A stretch of DNA of 64,000 nucleotides, from the NCBI RefSeq assembly GCF_026210795.1, contig NC_089443.1:1612001-1676000 (forward strand). The letters are read 5' to 3'. Below the pieces are notes generated by a model. That model had not been told where the DNA came from and did not search any database. It saw only the letters and a program-made list of their open reading frames with translations. The stretch's first letter is position 1, and the number at the start of each line of letters is the position of its first letter. Made by a program: the position numbers and the translations under genes. Below are positions 10,685-21,455 of this stretch, one piece after another. The stretch comes from Rhizophagus irregularis (lineage: Eukaryota; Glomeromycota; Glomeromycetes; Glomerales; Glomeraceae).

Positions 10685-11863
10685 CCTGTTGATATAATTC
10701 AATCGCTTTATCATAAAATAAATCAATTTTGATAATCTCACTGATGCCAAATTCTTATAACTTTAAAAAAGCAGGCTTTTCAGTTCTATGACCAAGTTTA
10801 TTAACAAGACCCAACATAATATTGTGCTAATATGTTACTTTCTCTGATGCATTAATAAACGAGTCAAATTCTTCGTCATATAGTTAACTATTTTAATTTT
10901 TTTTTAGATGGAATGTTTTCATCAATGATAAATACTATTTCTTTATATCCATATTATCAAAATTTTGAATAGCTTGAGAAAGTTCCTAATTATTAAATGT
11001 TATCCTTTCAATAATAAATTATTTAAGCTCCTTTCAATATTTGATGATACAAATTATTACTATCCGATAACGTTGAAGATTAGTCAATTGCTTTTAATTT
11101 TTACTAATGATCGGACGCACGATCTCGTTCATTTTCTTAACATTCTAAAAAATATAAATAATATATTGTAAAATTATAAGATTAAAGGTTTATTTTATCA
11201 AAGGAACTACATGTCAGTATAATTGTATATATAAACTTCTATAATTGGTGTGGTGTATTAAAAACGGGCTTTTCTCAACGACCTTGCAAAATTTCTAAAG
11301 CCAATTGTTTATCTTATCATTTTAATGGACTAATAAACTACCAGAGTGCTATTAAAAAAATTACACGTTTTTATGCCTTCATTATGTAATAGGATACGGC
11401 ATAATCTATCGAAATTATTGTCCAAGTAAGAATATTGAAGTTTTCTTTCAAATAATATTAAGATCAGAATTATCGCATTTAAATAATTTTTTTGCTTAAA
11501 TAATTTGATTTTCTAATAGAGAATAAAAGAAATAATCATATTTTCTTTTTGTGAAATCAAATAAAAATATTGTGCACTGAGTATTTTATAATTCAATAAT
11601 ATTGTTACAAGTTTGTATATCATGTTGAAACTTGATCTAAATTAAAAATAATATACATATATAATTTTTACAATAATCTTTTCCGAATCCTCCAGTGTCA
11701 ATTTTTGAATAATAAAACTCCTTAGAAATGGCGACATACTTCGGTCTCCGATCAATGATTCTTATTATTGTTTTCAAACTTTTAAATTTTTTATAAGGTT
11801 TATAATTATTATTACTTATTTCCTCTATTATTATGCCATTTAGAATTGCAGAATTTGCCATGT
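10685..11863 (-). pseudogene. Relic protein kinase-Sel1 gene
   Basis: Read on the minus strand it follows the same order as the intact kinase-Sel1 genes at 53674-55853 and 60673-62880. A frame from about 11863 contains a glycine-loop remnant (TGGFGK) near 11690. Catalytic-lobe remnants lie near 11300-11460, where the nucleotide strings for the exon boundary ACCAGAGTGCTAT and for AAGAATATTGAAGTTTTC are still visible. A Sel1-repeat remnant lies near 10690-10900, including TCTGATGCATTAATAAA. Frames are broken throughout and much of the Sel1 region is missing. It is an old paralogue of the family. Confidence 0.75.
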
Positions 11864-13033
11864 AACCAATATACGAAATTATTTTTCTGTTCTAAAATAA
11901 AACTTCTTTATTAGATAATCCTAACTAAAATGAATTAAACTTTCATTCTTGAATTTTGTGTAGCGCTTTTCTAGTACTGGCAAAATATTTCCGCTATCAA
12001 TCCATTTAAAAATGAAAGGATAATCTGCTGCAACAAATTAAAGTTATATAGGTTTTGTACTTTAAATTATTTATTTATTTTTTCAAAAAAAATTCTTTTT
12101 TTTAAAAATCCTTAACAAAATGAATGCCCTTATAGCCATTTTAGCTGTGATATCTTTTATGACCTTTAAAATACTGTATATCAATTAACAAAAGTACCTA
12201 AAGGACTTAAAATGTACCGACATTAAGTTTTTTAAATTTACTTAGTACAATATTAGCTAATGCTGGATCAGATCAGCGTTGGGAAACCTCACGTGAGACT
12301 TTGGAGAAAGAAGGAATCGCAAAGGTTAGTAATATTATGGTTATTCATCCTATCATTAAAACAGAATCTGAAAAATTTTTAATAGTCTTGGTTTAACGGA
12401 TAACGGATTCTCGTGGTAACCGATTTGGAATTGGCAAAAGATATAATTATGAAAACAGGTTACAATATTTTAAAATTTATTTATTTAATTTTATCATAAT
12501 TTTAACGTAAAATATTTTATGAATTAGATTTGTATCCTAAAGCTTTACTCAAAGAATTGTTTCCAAAATCTTTAATAACTCAATATTATGGCCGTGTAAA
12601 CTTAGTATTGTCTAATGGAGACGTGAGTAAAATATAGTACAAATGTTTTAACCTTGTAATCGAAGCTAATCGTTGATATTTAAACTTATATAGGATTGGA
12701 ACGTCATCGGTATGTGCATTATTTATTTACATGTAGTATTACATAAATAATTAATTTCTTTTATAATTTAGTCGTATTGCAATTTGCAATCAAACCTTCT
12801 TTTCGAAATTTGCCAGAACACGTTTTTATTGAATCGAAATTATTGAATGTCATGGAAAAAGTTGACAATAAACCTATTGAAATTGAAAATCTCATACATA
12901 GGATGGCTTTAGATGTTCTTGGAAGAGCTGACTTTGGTTTTGATTTTAATGTATGAATCAATTTTTCTATATATATAGATATAAAAGTACTAACGTTAAA
13001 CTTGTATTAATTGATATTATTGATGGTTGTAAT

Positions 13034-13343
13034 TAGGGATGTTAACGGTCCGGTCCGGATTGACCGGACCGATAGGACCGTCAGTCGTCCTATAGTCGGC
13101 CCGAATTATGGCAGTGTAACGTTTATACAATTCCAAAAAAGGAAATTTTTATTTTCGCGAAAATTGAAGTTTGTTGCACGAGGTTACATAAGTTTCCAAA
13201 AAGGAAATTTTGTTAATTCCGGTAAAAATTATGCGAAGTATTGTAACAAACTAACGCCAAAATTTTTTTTATGGGACCGATCGGTCCCGTCCTCGGTCCA
13301 AAACCGGACCAAGACGGACCGGACCGGTCCGTTAACATCCCTA
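13034..13343. mobile_element. TIR MITE, 310 bp, in P450 copy 1
   Basis: Perfect outer inverted repeats TAGGGATGTTAACGG at both ends continue into GC-rich GGTCCGGTCC-type inverted sequence. A 5-bp direct repeat GTAAT flanks it (13029-13033, 13344-13348). Paralogues lack this block at the same intron. The ends look hAT-like, but the repeat is 5 bp rather than the usual 8. A small open frame inside is chance. Confidence 0.9.
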
Positions 13344-13788
13344 GTAATCAAGAATATTGAAGATCCAAATAATGTATGTCACTACTTATAATGAAGTGAT
13401 GGAAGAAATAAACAACCCACTTTATCTTCTTTTTTCATTCCTTGATTATTTTCAGAGTACTGAAACACTTAAGAAAGTAATAATTTATACGATGAAATCG
13501 TTGAAAGCAAACGTAAATCAGAAAACGGAAGAAATAGAAAAAAAAATTAATAATAATTCTGCTGACTTATTAGAGCATATGATACAAGCCTGTAATGACC
13601 CAGAAATCCTACTTTAACAAGCGAAGAATTACGAGTAAGAATTATAATTTATATAAAATAACTTTAGAATTACTAATATCAGTTATTTTATAGCATAATC
13701 TTGCAATTTTTATGTTGGCTGGTCATGATACTAGTAAGAAGAATTTTAATTATACATTACGTTTTGTTTATCATTATTATATTTATTA

Positions 13789-14125
13789 CAGTATTTGCAA
13801 AATAACGGATCACCTAATTCATACGCAGTCATACGCAATCATACGCCAGTAATTCCGGCCAAATTATAATTTTGGCCAGAATTATAAAATGCTATGCCGA
13901 TCATATCCTTTTTTGGTGATAGCGTTCCACAATTTTTTTCCAAAAAATGAAAATTTCCTTTTTAGAACCTGTGTAACAAAAATTTCTAAAATGGAAATTA
14001 TAATTCTGGTCAAATTCATAATTTGGCCAGAATTATGCCGATCAATTATGCTCTTTGTGCATGACTGCGTATGAACCTTCGGAGCAAAAATGAATTGGGT
14101 GGTCCATTATTTTTGCAAATAGCTG
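13789..14125. mobile_element. Tc1/mariner-like MITE, 337 bp
   Basis: The ends are CAGTATTTGCAAAA and, inverted, CAGCTATTTGCAAAA, with TA on both sides (13787-13788, 14126-14127). P450 copy 4 preserves the unoccupied site as TTTATTAATGC near 23132-23142, which confirms the boundaries and the 2-bp TA duplication. Subterminal words (TTCATACGCAGTCAT and its inverse) form longer imperfect inverted repeats. Confidence 0.9.
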
Positions 14126-15058
14126 TAATGCAAACAATTTTTGTTATTCCATTAATGAAATTAGCCGCGAATGCTTTAACAACTATTTTATATCTTTTAG
14201 CCGTTCACAAGGTATTGAGTTTAAAAATTTCAAAGTTTCGTGCAATATATAATTATCTTTGTTTAATTTTTTTATTAATAAGGATGTGCAAAAAAATGAA
14301 ATATTACGTGTTCTTGGTGATAATTTGATGCTAAGTGTGGAACGACAAAAAGAATTAAAATATATAAACATGGTTATAAATGAAAATCTGAGATTATATC
14401 CTCCGGTATGCGTTTAGAGGGACTTTCTAACATTTAATTTTAAATTTATTTATTAACAGTCTTCTTTAAAATCTATAATATATTATTAGATTCCATAATT
14501 ACCTCGAAGATTTAATTCACAAGAAATTAAATTCCGAAATCATGTAATTCCAGCTAAAACGTCTATAGTATTATTCGTTTATGGAGTCCATCATTCATCA
14601 AAGAATTGGGAAGATCCCGAAAAATTTATTCCTGAAAGATTTGAGAATGAAAAACATGATCATTATGCTTGGTTAAGTTTTGGTGGCGGTAATAGATTGT
14701 AAGTTAAGTTTATTTTATGTGAAGAAAAAATTAAATTCTATTAATATTAAATTAAATTTATTTTTGATAAATTAGATGTTTATTGAACAAGGAATAACTC
14801 TGTGCGCTTTATAAGTTACTTAGTTTTAATATTTATATTATTTACTAAAGTTAGTTTTTATATTTAATATAGTAAGAAAATATGAAGTATCTTTACCAGC
14901 AGATAGTAGTATTCATAAAGATAAATTAAGAATTGTAAGTGATGGTAGTGGAACTATGGGTCTACATCCAATACCTTTAATATTTAAAAGAAGAACCGAT
15001 TAAGTAAATTTATTTTTTTAAAAAAATCATTTTCCAGTTCCATCGTGCTCAATACTAT

Positions 15059-15779
15059 CCCTTCGTATGTAAATCTTGGCAGGCAAATTTGCCTGCAAGC
15101 AAAATTATGAGCCAAGGAAAATCATTGCTCATTAAGACGAATCCAATAATGGTTATGAGCCAAGGAAATTCATTGCTCATCAAGACGATGGTGGTTATGA
15201 GCCAAGGAAAATCATTGCTCATCAAGACCGAATCCAAAGATCAGTTGCAAATTGGGCAGATCGCAATAATTATATGCTTTATATTTTTTCAATTTGTGAC
15301 AGATTTATCGCACCTAGAGATACGTGGTTACCACCATTAGATTCGTCTTGATGAGACAATTCCAATGAACTGTATATAATCCTTCTATGATCACCGAATG
15401 GCTCATAATTTTGCTTAGAAATTTATTTGCCTGCTTATTTGAATCTTATTTGTCTGTAAAATTTTCAAGCAAGATTTCTAGTCATAGAAACATGGAATAC
15501 AGCTCATTGGAATCGTTTCATTAAGACGAATCTAATGATAGTAAACACGTATCTCTAGGTGTGATAAATCTGCCACAAATTGAAAAAATATAAAGCATAT
15601 AATTATTGCGATCTGCCTAATTTGCAACTGATCTACCACCACCATTGGATTCGGTCTTGTTGAGCAATGATTTTCCTTGGCATAACCACCATTGGATTCG
15701 TCTTGATGAGCAATGATTTTCCTTGGCTCATAATTTTGCTTGCAGGCAAATTTGCCTGCCAAGGTCTACAAACGAAGGA
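15059..15779. mobile_element. Foldback element with arms of about 300 bp
   Basis: The left arm (15059 to about 15380) and right arm (about 15490 to 15779) are near-perfect inverted copies beginning CCTTCGT and carrying the palindrome GGCAGGCAAATTTGCC. In the left arm a unit of about 40 bp (ATGAGCCAAGGAAAATCATT) is repeated three times. The sequence near 24717-24733 downstream of P450 copy 4 is the unoccupied site (CTCAACACTATAGTCATATG), so the insertion is real. The target duplication seems to be only AT or TA. No protein is encoded. Confidence 0.85.
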
Positions 15780-16648
15780 ATAGTCATATGATTTTTTTTA
15801 TTCATTCGTTTTTATTCACCTTTACTTTTTATTTGTGTCTAGCTAAGCCAAAATAGTTGATCAAAAGGTTGTTATGATGCAGCGATATATTATTTGTGAT
15901 TATATCCAGTGGTAATATGACATACATTTATGATTATAAAAATTGTCGCACGACTGTACGGTATAGTTTTAAGAATCTATTTATATAATGTCGCTAAAGA
16001 AGCATAAGAAGTATAAACATATGCCTTGTTTCATAGTTAGATCTTCGTTATATGAACGACCAATAATATTCTTGCACGACCAATCTGCTACTATGACTAG
16101 TACATATCACGTAATTCAATAAAATAGATTTTCACGTACGTCATTGGATGTCGGGATGTCGGGAATATAAAATCAAAAATAGAAATTTGTTTAGTGGGTA
16201 TATAAGGGAGTAATTATTATCACGAAGACGTGGCAATTTTTAATAAATGTATAGTATTAAATTAAAATTAGTTGAATGAACATTATTTGTTTGCCTCATA
16301 AAGTTATGCAGAGTCATAATAATATACTTCAGGAGCAGGTAATCTCTAAATATTTATGTGAATCACCTAAATGTTTATTTACAATTTATAATCATAAATC
16401 TGTTTTTTTCGATTTATCAGGCTGTAATTGTCCAAAATTCTTTTTTCGATTTAAATGGAATTTCCATAAATATCGGTTATCAACTTATTATCTAAATATA
16501 ATTTTGAAACTTCATATAATATTTTGTACAATTGGTTCCTTGTAATATTAAGTTTTATTTTGTAACTGCTGAAAGTTTATCCGTTAAATTGGTAGTTAAC
16601 CGACGGGCCGGTTAAGTTACGTCCGGTAATTTTGATTATCAGTCGAAG

Positions 16649-16658
16649 TATATATAAA
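16649..16658 (+). promoter_or_regulatory. TATA box of P450 copy 2
   Basis: TATATAAAG lies about 100 bp before the ATG, following AGTCGAAG and preceding CCTCCAAAATAAAATG. The equivalent stretch of copy 3 (about 25575-25592) reads GAAGTAATATTTAAGCC, without a good TATA box, while the rest of the promoter is nearly identical. No experimental evidence is available here. Confidence 0.5.
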
Positions 16659-16757
16659 GCCTCCAAAATAAAATGTTAACTCTCAGTTAAAAATATTTCG
16701 AACTTATTTCCTTCTATTTTAAATATATATTCCTTTTTCTTGCAATCAATTAACAAA

Positions 16758-19297
16758 ATGAATTACATTGTAGTTATTTTAGTTTTATCCTTTATAGCTT
16801 ATAAGATTTATCAAAAAACAAGAGTACCTGAAGGACTTAAAAATATACCGACATTGAGCTTCCTAGATCTTCTTATTGAAATATTTACTAAAGTTGGGCC
16901 AGATAAGCGTTGGGAAAATACGCGTGATGTTTTAGAGAAAGAAGGAATTGGGAAGGTAATAATACCTTAGAAATATTCATTTTCATTAAAAATTTCTTAA
17001 AAAATAAATTTTTTTAAATAGCTTTGGTTCAATGGACAATGGACTATTACGGTAACGGATTTGGGGCTAGTAAAAGACATAATGACAAAAACAGGTAAGG
17101 AATTTTATTAAAGATATTACTTACTGTAGTTCTTTTATTGGCTAGATTTTAACTTTATAATTTTTAGATTTGTATCCTAAAGCCTTACTCGAAGAGTCAT
17201 TTCCCACGTCTTTAATAACTAAATATTATGGTACTAATGTAGTACTCTCAAACGGAGACGTGAGTATGGTTTTTAATAATCACATGATTTATTTTCCTGA
17301 AGCTAATGATAGATTAATTATTATGTAGGTTTGGAAACGCCATCGGTATATACTAATTGCATTAATTATTAAGGATAGAATTCATGATGTATAAATAATT
17401 AATTTCCTTTATCTTTTAGTCGTATTGCAAATCCTTCTTTTCGAAATTTACCGGTACATGTATTTGTTGAATCTACCACGAAATTGTTAAATGTCATGGA
17501 AAAGATTGACAATGAACCAATAGAAGTTAAAAGTCTTATGCATAGGTAAGGAAAGATATATTGTAAACTTATATTTCTTAAGTTGCTAATTAAGAGCAAA
17601 ATTTGATAGATTGGCCTTGGATGTTCTTGGAAAAGCTGCTTTTGGCTTTGACTTTAACGTAAGAATATATATATATATTTACTTAAGGGTACACTTATGT
17701 TTTGCTATCAATTTATAATTACATTTATTGGTAATTAAAACTAGAATCTCGAAGATCCAAATAACGTATATGTCACTACTTATAATGAAGTGATGGCAGA
17801 ATTGAGCAAACCATTATATTTTGTCTTTTCATTCCTTGATTATCTTCCACGTTTCGAAGCACTTAGGAAGATAGAAAAACTTAATAGTTTATATGATGAA
17901 ATTGTTGAAAGCAAACATAAAGCAATGAAAATGGGAGAAATAGAAAAGAAAATAAATAATAAATCTGCTGACTTGTTAGAGCATATGGTATATGCTTGCA
18001 ATGACCCGGATAATCCAACTTTGACAAATGAAGAATTACGAGTAAGAATTATGATTTATTTAAATATGATTTTTTTCTAACTTTGGAATTTTATTAAATA
18101 TCAATATTTTTTTGTATTTGTAGCATGATCTTGCAATGTTTATGTTAGCTGGTCATGATACTAGTAAGAACTTTAATTATACGTTGTTTTATTTATTTTT
18201 ATTGCAGTTTTATTAATATAAAAATCTTTATTCTCCCAATAATGTAATTAGCCGCGAATGCTTTAACAACTATTCTATATCTTCTAGCCATTCACAAGGT
18301 ATTAATTAAGAATTTCATGCAAATGTTCTTTCTTTTTACTATATAATTAAGTTAATTACCTTTACTTTCTCATTAAAATAAGGACACGCAAAAAAAAGTT
18401 CGTGATGAAATATTACGTGTTCTTGGTGATAATTTAATACCAAGTGTAGAGCAACAAAAAGAATTAAAATATATGAACATGGTTATAAATGAAAACTTGA
18501 GATTATATCCTCCAGTATGTATTAAATGACTTTTTTAACATTTAATTTAATTTCATTTATTAATTATCTTTTAAAATTTTAAATATAGGTCGCACAATTA
18601 CCTCAAAGATTTAATTCACAAGAAATTAAATTCCGTAATCATGTAATTCCAGCAAAAACACCCATTGAATTATCCATTTATGGAATTCATCATTCATCAA
18701 GAAATTGGAAAGATCCTGAAAAATTTATTCCCGAAAGATTCGAGAATGAAAAACATGACCATTATTCTTGGTTAGGTTTTGGTGGCGGTAATAGATTGTA
18801 AGTTGATAATTATATATGAAATTTTCCAGCACGTGACATTTAACCAATCAAATACGTCAATATCTTCTTGTTATAACGAATCAGCCAATTAAATTCTTTA
18901 AATTCTAAGCTATAATCATGTAGCGAGTTTGAGATTAAAACTGGAGGGTTCGTTATATCGAGAGCTGACTGTAAATATATGAAATTTCGAAATTTACCTA
19001 AAAAAAATATTTTATTCTATAAATAGATGTTTAGGAATTAATTTCTCGCTTATTGAACAAAGGATAATATTATGTGCTTTATGTAAGTTATTTTTTTGAT
19101 CTTACAATTTTATTATTTTATTTATTTTAGTAAAAATTTTATTAAACTAATTTTTATATGCCATTACAGTAAGAAAATATGAAGTATCTTTACCAGCAGA
19201 TAGTATTCATAAAGATAAATTACAAATTGAACCTGAAGTTAGCGGAACTTCAGGTCCACATCCAGTACCTTTAATCTTTAAAAGAAGAACAGAATAA
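16758..19297 (+). CDS. Cytochrome P450 monooxygenase (cluster copy 2)
   Basis: Thirteen exons join in frame to 487 residues: 16758-16955, 17022-17094, 17168-17259, 17329-17345, 17420-17545, 17610-17658, 17745-18041, 18124-18163, 18252-18298, 18383-18514, 18589-18797, 19027-19082, 19170-19297. A hydrophobic N-terminal anchor (about residues 3-18) suggests an ER membrane enzyme. The oxygen-binding I-helix motif AGHDTT lies near 293-298, the K-helix ENLR near 350-353, FIPERF near 403-408 and the heme loop FGGGNRLCLG near 421-430, with Cys about 429 as thiolate ligand. Length and motifs are those of a complete class II P450; the substrate cannot be told. An ATG follows a short in-frame TTG; ATG 16758 is conserved in copy 3. 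Intron 11 (18798-19026) carries a decayed MITE. Confidence 0.93.
18823..18973. mobile_element. MITE remnant in intron 11 of P450 copy 2
   Basis: The right end GGTTCGTTATATCGAGAGC and the adjoining TGACTGT are intact, but the left inverted repeat present in copy 3 (27775 onwards) has been lost. Shared insertion position shows the element arrived before the duplication that produced copies 2 and 3. Ends are related to those of the element at 41333-41494. Confidence 0.75.
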
Positions 19298-19845
19298 ATA
19301 TTCGTAACTTTAGAAATAATATTAGACTTATTTTGTATTATTTGTAACTGTATTTTGATTATTTATTTTATATTAATTAATAATTATACATACATTTGAA
19401 ATAATTGCATAAATAAAAACAAATCATATACTACCAAGTTCAAATTTAAGCTCTTTATTTACTTCTTTTATCCATAAAAATTTAATGTACATAAATATTA
19501 AAAATACTGATTATATTATTTATCCAATAATTATTTGGTACTGTAGTGTCAAAAAGTTTGTGCGATCAAATGGAATTAGAAAGTGTCAAATTTGCGAGGA
19601 CAATTTAAAGGACTTTTCTCAACTTCATTTAAATCACATTATTGCAAACACTATCGGTAGTGACAAAAGTGACAAATCTGCATTTAAATGTTGAAGTTGA
19701 TTTATCCACAGCCGTATTTACGCTTTTTAGATTGCCATACCTTTCTAACCTTTTTCTCTCTGCACTAATAAACTAAATATGTGTTGAATCAAACTTTGAA
19801 AAGTTGTAAGATTAAGTGCCGATTCGTCTAAGATATTAAAAATAA

Positions 19846-20019
19846 CCCTATAAAAAATTTATCCGTTATTTCTAAAAAAAACTCCGTAAAAATGAGCTTT
19901 TCACGGATCCATTCACGAAAAATGTAAATAACCCGTGATATAAAGTTATTAATTCCGGAAATATGACCTTTACGGAAAAAAGATGGAATATAAAAAACGG
20001 ATCGACTTTTTTTACAAGG
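19846..20019. mobile_element. Harbinger-like MITE downstream of P450 copy 2
   Basis: Begins CCCTATAAAAAATTTATCCG after TAA and ends GGATCGACTTTTTTTACAAGG. Internal CGG/CCG words are arranged as inverted repeats. It is the same family as 20982-21180 and 28790-28964. The right target duplication is imperfect (ATA). It is shared with the unit B copy, so it predates the segmental duplication. Confidence 0.75.
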
Positions 20020-20981
20020 ATATGGACTAAATCTAACATTTCACATGTAATTGGCAATAAACATTATTGCGAAACTGAAACTCATGATACCTTGTAAAAT
20101 TATATCTTATTATGCAAAAAAAAACCAAGGGAAAAGAATAAAAAAAATTATTTTAAAAGAGACTACATTGTGCGCGCGTCAGATTTCACATTATTTCATT
20201 TGTGAAAATCATACCATGTAGAAAACTCGAATTATTCATTCATTTTTGTAAGAGTTTGTATTTGTACGCCATCAAATTTTATGATAGTTCCGTTCTTTAG
20301 CCGAAGGCTAGGAATATTCCTCTCGAAGAATCATTCCCTGGATCTTTAATTGCTCAATATTATGGTACAAATGTAGTAATGTCCAACGGTGATGTGAGTA
20401 TACTTTTCGAGTATGTTAATCTAATCTTGTGATCAGAATTATCCGAGCTAATCATTGTTATTTGATTGTATAGTGAGGTTTAGAGACGCCACCGGTATAA
20501 TTAATTGCGTATTTAAGTAATATTGTAAATATAATTTGTTGTATATATAATTAAATTTCTTTATAATGTCTAGTCGTATTACAAATCCTTCTTTTCAAAG
20601 TTTACCAGTACATGTATTTGTTGAATCTCTTATGAAACTGTTAGATGTCATGGAAAAAGTTGTGAACCTACTATAGAGATCAAAAATTTCATGCATAGTT
20701 TGACTTTAGATGTACTTGGTAGAGCTGCTTTTGGTTTGATTTTAACGTATGATAATCAATTTTATATTTATAAATAATTATTCATTTAAAAGTGCATTTT
20801 TTAAAATAAAGCTAATTTTTATTTATTAATGTTGAAATTAGAATCTTGAAGGTCCAAAAAATGTAACTACTTAGTATAATGAAGTATTAAAAGAATTGGG
20901 AAATCCATTATATTTCGTTATCCCATTCCTTTCATATCTTCCGCGTCCTGAAGCACTTAAGAAGATGACAAAACTTAATAA

Positions 20982-21180
20982 CCCTATAAAAAATTTTTAT
21001 CCGAATATTTCCATTATTTCTCCGTGTCTTCCGTAAAAATTCCGTGAAAATGATACATTCACGGATATCCGTGTTAGCGAGATGAAAATTTCCATGATTT
21101 AAGGCTATAAATTCCATTAAAATGATACATTCACGGAAAAAACATGGAAAGATAAAACACGGATCAGATTTTTTACAGGG
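20982..21180. mobile_element. Harbinger-like MITE, 199 bp, in exon 7 of P450 copy 4
   Basis: The ends are CCCTATAAAAAAT and, inverted, CCCTGTAAAAAAT. A 3-bp TAA repeat flanks it (20979-20981, 21181-21183). Copies 2, 3 and 5 have the uninterrupted string CTTAATA(A/G)TTTATATGATG at this point. TAA duplication and length fit PIF/Harbinger MITEs. Confidence 0.9.
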
Positions 21181-21455
21181 TAATTTATATGATGGACGTG
21201 TCGAAAAAAAACGTCAATCAATGAAATTAGGAGAGTTAGATGAAAAGATAAATAATAATTCTGCTGACTTATTAGAGCATATGATACAAGCCTGTAATGA
21301 CCCAGAAAATCCTACTTTAACAAGCGAAGAATTACGAGTAAGAATTATAATTTATATAAAATGAACTTTAGAATTTTATTAAATATCAGTATTCTATTCT
21401 ATTTTATAGCATAATCTTGCAATTTTTATGTTGGCTGGTCAACTCTAATTATACG

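Larger units (their letters stand above)
12121..15003 (+). pseudogene. Cytochrome P450 copy 1, broken
   Basis: Exon order and sequence follow the intact copies at 16758 and 25687. Starting ATG 12121 gives the N-terminal anchor, but an insertion and stop at about 12175-12190 break exon 1. A 2-base loss in the VTTYNE segment (about 13375), a 1-base loss near 13607, loss of bases in exon 10 (about 14290) and loss of part of the heme-side exon (about 14775) add frameshifts. The PERF segment (near 14635) and the FGGGNR heme-loop start (near 14680) are still readable. Two transposons are inserted in introns (13034-13343, 13789-14125). The last exon ends with TAA at 15001-15003. Best explained as a dead duplicate. 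Confidence 0.9.
15781..20305 (+). repeat. Segmental duplication, unit A (P450 copy 2 and flanks)
   Basis: This stretch and 24727-29250 are collinear and highly similar. Both begin TAGTCATATGATTT, include the same upstream region, a P450 gene, the same 3' flank and a Harbinger-like MITE, and end at the string CCGAAGGCTAGG. At 20305 unit A passes directly into P450 copy 4 exon 3, whereas unit B continues into the promoter of copy 5. This marks a deletion or recombination junction. Confidence 0.85.

Noticed and set aside
10195-11171. Three plus-strand small ORFs
   Set aside because: No domain, no splice context. The last overlaps the relic kinase-Sel1 gene on the other strand.
13011-13391. 126-residue ORF across P450 copy 1 intron
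   Set aside because: It spans a MITE and its inverted repeats; absent from paralogues.
15055-15762. ORFs in the foldback element
   Set aside because: They mirror each other on opposite strands and come from the triplicate repeat in the arms; no protein signal.
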